A stretch of DNA of 55,618 nt from Psychromonas ossibalaenae ATCC BAA-1528 (GTDB taxonomy: Bacteria; Pseudomonadota; Gammaproteobacteria; Enterobacterales; Psychromonadaceae): positions 1 through 55,618 of the forward strand of contig NZ_KB907000.1 in the NCBI RefSeq assembly GCF_000381745.1. Direction: 5' to 3'. This document shows, one piece after another, positions 34,869 through 43,116 of the stretch. How positions within the stretch are numbered: the stretch's first letter is position 1; each line of letters begins with the position of its first letter. The notes under the pieces were generated by a model. The model did no database searches, was not told where the DNA came from, and saw only the letters and a list, made by a program, of their open reading frames with translations. A program made the position numbers and the translations under genes.

Positions 34869-35225
34869 TTTTATTACCTTAAAATTTCGAATAACAAGTG
34901 GTTAACAAACAACCAGTGAATGATCGACAAACGACCGACAGCGCAAAACTAACACCACAAAGACAATACTTAAAAGTGAGAAAAAGTGATAAAAAGTGAA
35001 TTTTGATGATTCAGGTAAAAAATAGTGTAAAACTGCAGTCTGTGAATATTTACCACCACTAATTACTCAAGGCTAAAACATTTAACTAACGGCATAATAT
35101 TTACTAAAATTGATTGAAATATAAAGAGTCGTCAAAAGCAGTTTACAATTGCACTTGCGAACATGTGCATCTCCAAGCTGCAGATTTATAGTGACTCTTT
35201 ATATGGATGGCTTAAAAGATACAGC
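34869..35225. other. Intergenic region upstream of the propeller gene
   Basis: About 360 AT-rich bases without a gene. It includes three in-phase AAAAGTGA decamers at 34971-35000 and, nearer 35225, no terminator with a recognisable T run. The propeller gene's promoter should be within the first 150 bases. Confidence 0.4.
34971..35000. repeat. Three tandem decamers, AAAAGTGA core
   Basis: TAAAAGTGAG, AAAAAGTGAT and AAAAAGTGAA follow each other with an exact 10-base period, about 100 bases before the propeller gene start. The period of one helical turn puts each GTGA on the same face. This could bend DNA (A tracts) or be a multi-copy binding site. Confidence 0.6.
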
Positions 35226-36385
35226 TTATCCCAATACTAAGCTGCTGACTAAACGCCTCGGGGTATGTACGGTTTTTTCCGCTTTACCTAAACGCACTAA
35301 CATCTGCACTGTATGATGCTCCTTAATCTGAAAATGCTGTTTAAACTGCTGCTGTAAATCAAGCATATCTTCATACTCTTCTAACACCTGACTCATGGGA
35401 TGCTGCGCCAGCCCCATTGCAGCGGTAGTTAAATTTAAACGGCAGTAATCACGTCCAGCTTTCACCTGCTGCAGACGACTGTTACCTTTTGTGGTTATCC
35501 AGGCAAAACTGCTGGTTGAGGCACTGATAGAACGGGTAATATCCACGCTTTGCTTAGCAAATTCTGAAGGATCTTTCTGCGTTTTTTCGCGATCTAAAAA
35601 GAAACTTTCCAGCATTATTTTTTTAATACCGCTCACACCTGCATGCTCCAGCCCAAACCCGTCTCTAAACTTCTGCACCTCCTGATCGTTAAAGCGGAAC
35701 ATGTTAATGGTTTCTAAATCGCGGGCTTTATGCCCTGATTCAACGGCCATTGCCTCGGTTAATACCCGCTGCAGATACTGGCCGTCCGGCTCGGAGTCTA
35801 CCAGCGTAAAACTGCTTTGTGTGGTATCTGCTAATGCCTGCAGCTGAGATTTTTGTGCCGGGTTTAAACGGCTGTTATCGTATTCACGTTTATTAGACTG
35901 ACGTTTAAGTAATTGCACAAACAAAGGATCTGTTTTTACATCATCACTTTTTGTCAACACGACCCTAGCGACCGGCAGACTTTCAATTACGCGGTTGCTG
36001 TACTCACCTTGCGGAAAGTAGTCTATTTCAGCTTTGAAACCATAAGCCGTGGCGGCAATAGTTAGTGTTTCTAAGAAACAGCCCTGACCGATATGGATCT
36101 GCCGTGCAAAGGGATCTGTTTCAGGCAATAACCGTTGTTGATCCACAAACAGATCAAAGCTGTATTGATCATTTAATTTTATCAACCAGGGTTGAATATT
36201 ATGCGGATTAGGAGCAAGTATGGCGTATGCAAGCACCTTTAAACGAATATCCGTCTCACTTTCGTTCGGGCCGTTCCAGCCGTAATCTAATTTTCATCCC
36301 CTGCCGAACAACTGCTTAAGGTGCTGGTTAACGTGACACCGGCCATACCTAAACCCATCAAACGAATAAAACTACGACGTTTCAT
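35226..36385 (-). pseudogene. Acg-family nitroreductase-like oxidoreductase, frameshifted
   Basis: The minus-strand frame from 36385 (ATG after GGAGATAATT) encodes MKRRSFIRLMGLGMAGVTLT then STLSSCSAGDEN and a TAG. The main 336-residue body continues in another frame with LDYGWNGPNESETDIRLKVL and AYAILAPNPHNIQPW. That motif, GQGCFLETLTIAA and GLAQHPMSQVLE are typical of Acg-type FMN proteins of the nitroreductase superfamily. Adding one A to the AAAA run (TTTT at 36291-36294) joins the two parts as GDEKLDYGW. The leader with twin arginines resembles a Tat or lipoprotein signal. The gene is divergent from a MarR regulator. Either inactivated or a base-calling error. Confidence 0.82.
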
Positions 36386-36409
36386 AATTATCTCCTATAA
36401 TCAATATAC

Positions 36410-36443
36410 ATTCCACAGAATATAAATTAGTATTCCTTGGAAT
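36410..36443. promoter_or_regulatory. Paired ATTCC operators between the Acg gene and marR
   Basis: ATTCCTTGGAAT (36432-36443) is a perfect palindrome. ATTCCACAGAAT (36410-36421) is a near copy 22 bases upstream, about two helical turns. They sit between the divergent starts, the natural place for the adjacent MarR regulator to bind and repress both genes. Confidence 0.65.
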
Positions 36444-36472
36444 GTTTGTCAACCTACTTTTTGGAGAATGCT

Positions 36473-36922
36473 GTGGATTCACGCCGGCAAAATGAAAGAC
36501 GGATCATTATGCTGCAGGGGATCATTCAGCAGTTAATGACTACCCGCACCAGTAAGCTGTTTAAAAACTTTGCTGTTAACAGCTCAGAGTTTGCCCTGCT
36601 AAGTCATTTTAGCCATAAACCTGAACGCAGCTGGACTGTCTCGGAATTAGCCGAGGTGATGGAGATGAATCAGCCCGGCATCACTAAACTGACAGCAAGC
36701 TTAATAGAAAAATCTGCACTTAGCGCAGCCGTGGATGAATTTGATAAACGCAAACGCCACTTAACGATCACCAGGCAGGGACTGCATTTATGCTCGGAGA
36801 TTATGAACAAACTTCAGCCCGATATCAGTTTATGTTTTGCCGACTGGCAGGATCAAGAACTGCAGCAGCTGCTGACATGCAGTGAAAAACTGATGAAATG
36901 GCTGGATGAAAACCGCTTATAA
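36473..36922 (+). CDS. MarR-family regulator
   Basis: A 149-residue regulator with the MarR winged helix: SSEFALLSHFSHKPERSWTV, SELAEVMEMNQPGITKLTASL (recognition helix) and the wing DKRKRHLTITRQG. The start is set at GTG 36473 because TTTTTGGAG lies six bases upstream. A TTG 36 bases upstream has no such site and falls in the operator. Divergent from the Acg-type oxidoreductase gene, it probably controls that gene, perhaps in response to nitroaromatic or quinone-like compounds; this is inferred from position. Confidence 0.85.
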   Translation: MDSRRQNERRIIMLQGIIQQLMTTRTSKLFKNFAVNSSEFALLSHFSHKPERSWTVSELAEVMEMNQPGITKLTASLIEKSALSAAVDEFDKRKRHLTITRQGLHLCSEIMNKLQPDISLCFADWQDQELQQLLTCSEKLMKWLDENRL

Positions 36923-37158
36923 ACTGACAGCTTATATTAAACAGCAGCAGGCAAATGCTTATCTGCTGCAGACGATTAAAGATATTAATCTGACGGGTTG
37001 ATAAATAACTGATTTATTGTCAATTCAGTCAGTGACCCGATATGTATCTCATGACTTGGGCTGTTACCCATTAAAACAGCCAAAATAAAACAGTGTAGTT
37101 CAAACAACATCGCGTATATTATCTCCGGCACACCAAGGTATTTAATAAGAAGGTTTTA

Positions 37159-38994
37159 ATGCGCCCCCCATTTAATCGATTTATTATTTTTTTTCTGATA
37201 TTAGCACTGTCAGCCTGTGTTGCTAATCGTGAGGAGAATAGTTTGCTCGGTGATCAGCTAAACAATACTGACCGTGACAAACAAGGCTCGGCGGCTCCAT
37301 CTCAAACTGTATATTCCAGCCTATGGGGCAAACAGGGGGAATTATGGCTTCCGGATTCCAGACTGCCCTTTGTCGCATTAGCAGGTTATGGCGAAGGTGC
37401 GGCTCTTCCAAGCTATACACGTATTGTTGCTAATGTCGTTACTGATTTCGGGGCATCTCCCCAAAAGGACAGCGCGGCCAACAGCAGAGCATTTCAAAAT
37501 GCTCTGACATATGCGGCGTCTCTAGTGAGTACCGATAACCCGGGTGTCCTGTATATCCCGGGAGGCATATACAATTTAGACAAACAGCTGCACCTCAGCA
37601 CCTCCGGCCTGGTTTTACGCGGCGCAGGTCGAGACAAGTCTGTGCTGCGGTTCACCACCGGTCTTGTTAATGATCCCGATGCGCTGGGCGATGATAAAAA
37701 GCGCCGCAAATTGATTGTGCTCGGGGGAGGCTTGGATAAAAAACACAGCTTAAAGTCTGGTGTAAACTGGCGCCAGTGGGATCCGGGCTACAGCGCGTCA
37801 GTAGATTTTAGTGCGTTACCGCAGCGGGGGGATTTTATCCTACGTCTAGCCAGACCGCTTAAGGCAGACTTAAAAGAAAACATTATTAATCAGAATTATC
37901 GTATCCGTTTAGCACAGCCGATGGGATACGGTAAAAATTCAGATACGCCGTTATTGGCCGCGGCCGTCTATGGCGGTAGTGATTTTTCTCCGCCTGGAAG
38001 TACAACAGGCGGCAGCCTGGTATCACAACAGTTTGTGGTTAACATTTGTGAAGATAATCAAACCTTGATACTGGATCGCCCGCTGCGTTTCTCCACTTCT
38101 GCTGAGATGCGCAATGGAGGTGCACGCATTGCAGTAAGAGATATTATAACCTCCTGGGACACTGAGCAGATAGGGCTCGAAAATCTCACTATCGACCTAC
38201 CCGAGACCTCTTGGCTAAAGCACTTTGGAACGGAGGGACAAGGTGCTGTTGAAATAATGAGTGATAACAGCTGGGTACGGGATGTAAAAATTATTAATGC
38301 CGATAATGGAATCGAAATAGACAAAAACACCTTTAATAATACCATCCAGAATGTTCTGCTGAAAAGCAGTCGTACTCCGCGGCGATCCGGCCCGGCAGGC
38401 CGGCGTTATGATGCCTATGGCCATCACGGCATTACATTAAAAGGCCGAGACCATCTGCTAAAAGATTTTACCCTGGAAGTAAGCTTTGTACATGATATAA
38501 CCATGAATAACTGCCACGGATGCGTAGTAACAAGAGGCAGTGCGCCGCAGATGAATATGGACCACCATCGCCAGGGGATTTATGACAGTGTATGGACGCA
38601 GTTAAACCTAGGTAACCCTGAGCGTATGTGGGAAAGTACAGGTAATCCGGCTGAAGGTTACAATGCCGGCGCCTATAACACATACTGGAATATTAAAAGT
38701 GAACAGCCGGGCAAAACCTATTGGCCTGAAGATGGTAAAAATGGATTATATCCGCAGTGGGGACAACACAAAATTAATCTGGTCGCTACGGAAATTCAAC
38801 GTAAACCCGAAGCCGGCGAAGGTAACAGACCAGCCCCCTATCATCCTGACAATGCTTTTCTGGAAGTGATCAAACCGTCAGAAATATCCCCGCAAAATAT
38901 TTACCAGGCACAAAACCAGGCTTACCTAAACGGCATGCTTAAATTAAAGCAAATCAAAGCTAGGCAGAAAACAACAGCGACCTGCCCTGATTAA
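37159..38994 (+). CDS. Lipoprotein with right-handed beta-helix, possible polysaccharide lyase
   Basis: The 611-residue protein has a lipoprotein signal (LILALSACVANRE, Cys20). The mature part begins with a segment like the pectate lyase superfamily 3 start (VVTDFGASPQKDSAANSRAFQNALTYA, then GVLYIPGGIYNL) and forms a right-handed parallel beta-helix (LSTSGLVLRGAGRDKSVLRF, IGLENLTIDLPE, VRDVKIINADNGIEI, HHGITLKGRDHLLKDFTLEV, HGCVVTRGSAPQMNMDHHR). The family covers lyases and hydrolases of acidic polysaccharides. Histidine- and asparagine-rich loops near residue 460 could be the active groove. The substrate is unknown and no other polysaccharide genes are near. Confidence 0.75.
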   Translation: MRPPFNRFIIFFLILALSACVANREENSLLGDQLNNTDRDKQGSAAPSQTVYSSLWGKQGELWLPDSRLPFVALAGYGEGAALPSYTRIVANVVTDFGASPQKDSAANSRAFQNALTYAASLVSTDNPGVLYIPGGIYNLDKQLHLSTSGLVLRGAGRDKSVLRFTTGLVNDPDALGDDKKRRKLIVLGGGLDKKHSLKSGVNWRQWDPGYSASVDFSALPQRGDFILRLARPLKADLKENIINQNYRIRLAQPMGYGKNSDTPLLAAAVYGGSDFSPPGSTTGGSLVSQQFVVNICEDNQTLILDRPLRFSTSAEMRNGGARIAVRDIITSWDTEQIGLENLTIDLPETSWLKHFGTEGQGAVEIMSDNSWVRDVKIINADNGIEIDKNTFNNTIQNVLLKSSRTPRRSGPAGRRYDAYGHHGITLKGRDHLLKDFTLEVSFVHDITMNNCHGCVVTRGSAPQMNMDHHRQGIYDSVWTQLNLGNPERMWESTGNPAEGYNAGAYNTYWNIKSEQPGKTYWPEDGKNGLYPQWGQHKINLVATEIQRKPEAGEGNRPAPYHPDNAFLEVIKPSEISPQNIYQAQNQAYLNGMLKLKQIKARQKTTATCPD

Positions 38995-39112
38995 CAAATT
39001 TAGCATTTTTATTTATGCCGCAGAAAAACAAAGGAAAATAATAGCGACATTCAGCTATATTTAATTTAACACGTAAGTTTGAAGCTATTATATTTACATT
39101 AAAGGTCGGCTT

Positions 39113-39646
39113 ATGGAACAACTTTCAGGCACTATTTTTGATTCTCACCTGTTATGGTTTGCAGCCGGTTTATCGGTTACCTTCCTTATCTGTCTGTTTA
39201 AAAACCTCTTTGAGCATAAAAATGCCAGTAAAAAGTTATTTTTAGAAAATGTTACTCGCGAGCGCAGCCTTTGGCGCGAATCATTACGCGAAGAGGTTGC
39301 AGAGTTCTGCGCCTTGGTTTACAGCATTCAACATGAATGTCAGTTCAAAGATGAACTGCTTATTGAACAATTGTTTTCCAAACATGTTTCCCGCTTAAAT
39401 GAGTTGAAAGTAAAAGTAAGGTTGCGAATAAATCCGCATGAATCGATTAACCAGCCAGATGCGAAGTTAGTCCGTGCAATGAGCCGCGTCGTTAATCAGC
39501 TCAGCATGGGAGATTTTGATAATATTTCACGTCAGATGCTGCGTATTGAACGAAATACACAGCTTCTGCTTAAATCTGAATGGGATAAATCAAAAGGTGA
39601 AGCGATGCAGGGGAAATTAACGATGTCTAAAAGACATGTTCGTTAA
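39113..39646 (+). CDS. Membrane-anchored helical protein, unknown
   Basis: The 177-residue protein has one N-terminal transmembrane helix (LLWFAAGLSVTFLICLF, about 14-30) followed by a long, charged, helix-rich cytoplasmic part with coiled-coil character (RERSLWRESLREEVAEF; VKVRLRINPHESINQPDAKL; MLRIERNTQLLLKSEW). No enzymatic motif was seen. Similar short proteins of unknown role occur in marine gammaproteobacteria. It stands alone after the beta-helix gene. Its 3' end overlaps the small minus-strand frame by four bases. Confidence 0.65.
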   Translation: MEQLSGTIFDSHLLWFAAGLSVTFLICLFKNLFEHKNASKKLFLENVTRERSLWRESLREEVAEFCALVYSIQHECQFKDELLIEQLFSKHVSRLNELKVKVRLRINPHESINQPDAKLVRAMSRVVNQLSMGDFDNISRQMLRIERNTQLLLKSEWDKSKGEAMQGKLTMSKRHVR

Positions 39647-39792
39647 CTTTCTTCGGCAGAGACTACAGTTCTATACCACAAAATCAAACAGCGCATATAT
39701 TTCAGCAGATAAAATAGATCATCATTGGCACCGGAAAATGAAATCCAGTTTCTGGCTATATTTGTAGAGCTATTAGGATATTTAAGACTCAT
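39643..39792 (-). CDS. Possible small protein, 49 residues
   Basis: A minus-strand frame starts at ATG 39792 after AAGGCG. It encodes MSLKYPNSSTNIARNWISFS then GANDDLFYLLKYMRCLIL and ends WYRTVVSAEES. The composition is plausible for a real protein with a hydrophobic, aromatic central part. There is no homologue I can name. An upstream extension of the frame would run through a strong hairpin. Low confidence. Confidence 0.3.
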   Translation of the reverse strand: MSLKYPNSSTNIARNWISFSGANDDLFYLLKYMRCLILWYRTVVSAEES

Positions 39793-39820
39793 ATAAAACG
39801 CCTTGTTTTTTACTGACACT

Positions 39821-39850
39821 GCAGCCTGGATTATAACTAATCCAGGCTGC
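39821..39850. terminator. Perfect 13-bp hairpin over a stop codon
   Basis: GCAGCCTGGATTA and TAATCCAGGCTGC pair perfectly around TAAC. The hairpin includes the stop codon (39837-39839) of the adjacent minus-strand gene. There is no clear T run on either strand, so it could stabilise the 3' end rather than end transcription. Confidence 0.6.
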
Positions 39851-40127
39851 ATGTTGAGAACTTAAACTCAAGAGGATCAGCCGGCCCAACCCATCCTGAA
39901 GGTTTAGGGATTTCTTTTCTAGCAAAAATAGCTTTACAGTCATCTTCGAAATAGATTACAAATTTTTCAAAGTCGACTGATGTTAAAGTAGATATTACTT
40001 TTTCATGTTTTTTAATAAATGCAGTTATCACATCTAAATCTCTGCTGTTTTGATATTGAGGCGGTAACGCCGCCGGTGAATTTGTTGATAATAAAAGAAT
40101 AAATAACAGCACTATCATTCTTTTCAT
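39837..40127 (-). CDS. Small exported protein, unknown
   Basis: Starting at ATG 40127, preceded by GTGAGGTAAAT, the 96-residue protein has a signal peptide (MKRMIVLLFILLLSTNSPAA). The mature part of about 75 residues has two cysteines (DDCKAIF and FSTCSLD) that may pair, and the phrase GWVGPADPLEFKF. It is a periplasmic protein of unknown function. The end of the gene lies in a perfect hairpin. Confidence 0.65.
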   Translation of the reverse strand: MKRMIVLLFILLLSTNSPAALPPQYQNSRDLDVITAFIKKHEKVISTLTSVDFEKFVIYFEDDCKAIFARKEIPKPSGWVGPADPLEFKFSTCSLD

Positions 40128-40198
40128 ATTTACCTCACTGTAACCTAACACCTCAAGAAGCCGCCTGACTCACTGCATACACCTGTGATGCGTTTTGT

Positions 40199-40426
40199 TT
40201 ATTTAAAATTAGAACGAGCCCAATCACTAAGCTCTTCAATTGGTTTAGGAAAACCAAGGGTATAAACAAAACGGCTTTCACTGTCTTCAAAAATACTATT
40301 ACCGACACCAAGTAAAACAAACCCCTCTGCTAATAGGTTACCTGCGTCTTGCACGCATTCAGTTTCGATAATTTTTGTGATTTTCAGAAGTGTTTCTTGA
40401 TATTTTGTAATTTCCACGTTGTCCAT
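40199..40426 (-). CDS. Small cytosolic protein, unknown
   Basis: The 75-residue protein begins MDNVEITKYQETLLKITKII and is acidic and helical with LLAEGFVLLGVGNSIFEDSE and a C-terminal WARSNFK. GGAGGAATC just before the ATG is a strong ribosome site and supports translation. No family recognised; it may share a transcript with the exported protein to its left. Confidence 0.6.
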   Translation of the reverse strand: MDNVEITKYQETLLKITKIIETECVQDAGNLLAEGFVLLGVGNSIFEDSESRFVYTLGFPKPIEELSDWARSNFK

Positions 40427-40623
40427 GATTCCTCCTGTGCAGATAGAGCGTTAGATACAATATATCCAATACGAATAGAATAGCAGTAGATTTAATCCAC
40501 AACTTAGAGCACTATTGCGGCTGAAATACGAACTCTACAGCCTTATCCCCCTAGAGCAGAGAATATTTATAAAAAAGGTGACCCAAATTGAAGCCTTATT
40601 GTCCAGCCAGCGCAGCGGCATGT

Positions 40624-41055
40624 TTATTTTATCGTATGATCAATAAACAAAGCTTCTAAACCAGCTTTCCCTGTCTTGACGCCCGACTGATACCAGTGAC
40701 AACTAAGGCGGGCATAGTTGTCTAAATCAGCTTGAATTAAGCAGGTTTCCTCATAGTTAATTCCACTTTCCATAAAGCGTATACGAAGAACTTGAGCATC
40801 TCCATTCAATGCCGGTTCAATGCTTCCGTTGGCTTCAGTCCGTTTGCCGTTGATTATCCGGCTTACTTTCAGGATGTCATTTTCAGTGTAGATTTCGACT
40901 TTGCCGTTATATGTACTGTCAGAGTCAGGAGACTGGCCGATTAAAAGATACTTACCAGCAACAAAGCTTGTAATAAAATCTTCTTCTTGTGCGTATGCAA
41001 AAGAAGAATTAAGTATTATCGCAGGCAAAGCAAGTCTGAGCATATTTTTATACAT
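40624..41055 (-). CDS. Small exported protein, unknown
   Basis: Beginning at ATG 41055 after GAGGTCTACACTA, the 143-residue protein has a signal peptide (MLRLALPAIILNSSFAYAQ). The mature part is beta-rich with the features of a small lipocalin-like or DUF2147-like fold: AGKYLLIGQS, GKVEIYTENDILKVSRI, VLRIRFMESGINYEETCLI, ARLSCHWYQSG. The two cysteines may form a disulfide. Periplasmic location is expected; function unknown. Confidence 0.65.
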   Translation of the reverse strand: MYKNMLRLALPAIILNSSFAYAQEEDFITSFVAGKYLLIGQSPDSDSTYNGKVEIYTENDILKVSRIINGKRTEANGSIEPALNGDAQVLRIRFMESGINYEETCLIQADLDNYARLSCHWYQSGVKTGKAGLEALFIDHTIK

Positions 41056-41124
41056 TAGTGTAGACCTCATTAAATAACAGATAACAGCGGCTGTTAATGT
41101 AGTGAAGTGAAACTCAGCCAGTTG

Positions 41125-42057
41125 TTATGAGTTTGATTTTAGTGACTTATAGTCTGCTCGTTTCAATTTTAACTGCTTGAAAATTTTACTGCCGAAAACA
41201 TTGATTAAAGCACCGGCAATAATCAAAATACCGCCTATCCAGGTCCAGACTGACGGGATTTCACTAAAGAATAACCAGCCGAGTATGATTGAAAAAACCA
41301 CCTGAACATAAGAATATGCGGTCGCTTTACTGGCCACTTCAGTCTGCATTGCTTTTGTAAGGCCAACCTGCCCTACTTGAGTAAAAATACCAACAAACAG
41401 CAGTAACAGCAGCGCTTCCATATCCGGCATGACAAAATCACTGCCAAGTAAGAAAACAGATAGCGGCAACGCAATAAGCGGAAAGTAAAAAATAATAACC
41501 GAACTGTCTTCACTGCTGCTGAGGCGTTTTACAATGACGTAAGCAACAGCGCTTCCGAAAGCGCCCAGTAACGCAGCCGTAACACTAAGCAAAGGTAGTT
41601 CTGCTGCATTTTCAAAGGTAAATCCCGGACTTACTATTACAAACAATCCTACAATACAAAAAATAATGCAAATTACCGTTGACAGCTGAACTCTTTCTCT
41701 AAGAAAGACTAACGCCAGAACAGCCGTAAAGACAGGATGCAGATATTGAAGAATAGTAGCCTCTGCTAAAGGTAGAGTAGTTACGGCAAAATAAACACAC
41801 ATCAAAGCAAATGATCCAGCAGCCCCTCTTGCTATCAGCAGCTTTTTATTATTTCCCCAGACTGAGATTTTTTTCCTTTTCACGTCTATAAAGCTAATGA
41901 CTAATGAAACCAATGCTCTAGCTGCAACGATTTCAAAAACAGGAATACCATAAGTACTAACTAATTTAACGCAGCTAGTCATAAGTGCAAAAGCAAAAGC
42001 TGATATCAGCATATACCTGACACCGGCAGGGATATTGTTTATAAAGTGAGCAGGCAT
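41125..42057 (-). CDS. EamA-family (DMT) transporter
   Basis: The 310-residue inner-membrane protein has ten transmembrane helices arranged as two EamA repeats (about 12-140 and 155-290). Typical features are an early YMLISAFAFALMTSCVKLVS, PLAEATILQYLHPVFTAVLA, and in the second half KATAYSYVQVVFSIILGWLFFSEIPS with WTWIGGILIIAGALINV. It resembles the S-adenosylmethionine or drug/metabolite exporters of the family; the substrate is not clear. It stands alone. Confidence 0.9.
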   Translation of the reverse strand: MPAHFINNIPAGVRYMLISAFAFALMTSCVKLVSTYGIPVFEIVAARALVSLVISFIDVKRKKISVWGNNKKLLIARGAAGSFALMCVYFAVTTLPLAEATILQYLHPVFTAVLALVFLRERVQLSTVICIIFCIVGLFVIVSPGFTFENAAELPLLSVTAALLGAFGSAVAYVIVKRLSSSEDSSVIIFYFPLIALPLSVFLLGSDFVMPDMEALLLLLFVGIFTQVGQVGLTKAMQTEVASKATAYSYVQVVFSIILGWLFFSEIPSVWTWIGGILIIAGALINVFGSKIFKQLKLKRADYKSLKSNS

Positions 42058-42186
42058 AATTACTAATTAATTTGAGGTGAGTAGAATCCGTGATTCTATA
42101 AAACAAATCACCGAAATGAAAGCGATGATTCGGCTGCAGGAGATGACTTATTAAGAACTAAACTTAAGTGAAGCAGGAGTATCGCC

Positions 42187-42358
42187 ATGGCTAAACTATC
42201 CTTCGTATTTACTGCCCTTGTGAGCAGTCTGGCTGCAAAGCTTTGCACTACCTCCTGTAAGTGATAGTGCAGATATTTCCACCCCGGCAAAAGCCGGTTC
42301 ATTTAGCAGCCTTATTACCAGAACATATGTTTCTTGTAGATGCTTGTATACCGATTAG
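42187..42358 (+). pseudogene. Small exported protein gene, frameshifted and truncated
   Basis: ATG 42187 follows GCAGGAGTATCGCC, a strong ribosome site. The frame encodes a signal peptide MAKLSFVFTALVSSLAA and then reaches a stop. Moving one base within GCAAAGCTTTGCAC continues as FALPPVSDSADISTPAKAGS then FSSLITRTYVSCRCLYTD and a stop. ALPP fits a signal peptidase site after FA. The mature part is therefore short and may be truncated too. No known family. A decayed exported protein is the best reading. Confidence 0.5.
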
Positions 42359-42369
42359 CACTGAATAAC

Positions 42370-42771
42370 TTACTCAGCAGTCACTACCTTCTTAGGTTCA
42401 ATAAAGTCCCATTGCACTATCGGCTGTTTTATCATCATCACAGAGCCCTGCTGAAATTCTGCCGCATAAAATTGCGCAAGTTTAACCACTTTCTCTAATT
42501 CATTTTCATCAATTATAATGGTGACTATTTTTGAGTGCTCTGCTTTACCTTTATAAAAACCGGTTGAATCTACAACATTAAATCCCTCAAATGAGGCTGT
42601 AATTGTCTTTTTCATAAAATGCAGCCACTGTTGTTATGATACAGAGCCGCCGCCTGGAATAGACTGGCCAAAATAGAGCTGTACACTAAAAGCGTTGTCT
42701 GCGAATGATAATTTAGGCAGCAGTATGAACATCATGATCAGCAAAAAACGACCAGTTTTGTTATTTTTCAT
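42370..42771 (-). pseudogene. DUF3574 protein, split by an in-frame stop
   Basis: From ATG 42771 the frame encodes a signal peptide (MKNNKTGRFLLIMMFILLPKLSFA) and QLYFGQSIPGGGSVS, and then a TAA at 42634-42636. The same frame, with no shift, continues QQWLHFMKKTITASFEGFNVV, GFYKGKAEHSKIVTIIIDEN, QFYAAEFQQGSVMMIKQPIVQWDFI to a stop at 42370. Together they follow DUF3574, whose members read LYFG-S-P-GG-VS-QW-F at this point. A single change such as CAA to TAA would explain the stop. The second half has its own ATG at 42615 and could still be translated as 81 residues. Confidence 0.8.
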
Positions 42772-42789
42772 TATAATTCCAATAGTAGT

Positions 42790-43086
42790 TGCTGGTACAG
42801 AAGCCGACGTATCACACGTCGACTCTATATCTTCCAGCATGGTAAAATACCGCGTAGATAGCCTCTTTTTCTGCCGCCTTCCATCTCCCACTGCACACCA
42901 TAGTGATCACGCCAGTAAAAAAATGCAACAGGAAACGGGTTAAGCATCATAGAAGCCCATAAAGGGATGGCTAACCCTTCAAACCAAAAAACTGTTTTCT
43001 GATCACCCCCGTCTAACTGAGTATGACTAGTAACAACCAGCAAAGCTGACTTTAAACAATTACCCTGTAAACCGTCTTTATTAACG
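42790..43086 (-). pseudogene. Remnant of a DJ-1/PfpI-type (class 1 glutamine amidotransferase-like) gene
   Basis: On the minus strand a frame without a good start reads GNCLKSALLVVTSHTQLDGG then DQKTVFWFEGLAIPLWAS. This matches the start of DJ-1/PfpI proteins, where the family has VLTSH...G-KTGFW-EELA-PY-A. After this the frame wanders (MMLNPFPVAFFYW...) and the expected continuation (ASP-GG--P-D, then GG-G) is only hinted at in the neighbouring frame. Catalytic cysteine and the rest of the roughly 230-residue protein are missing. Recognition is by motif only. Confidence 0.5.
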
Positions 43087-43116
43087 AATCCATTCTTTGC
43101 TCTTTTCCTATATTTT

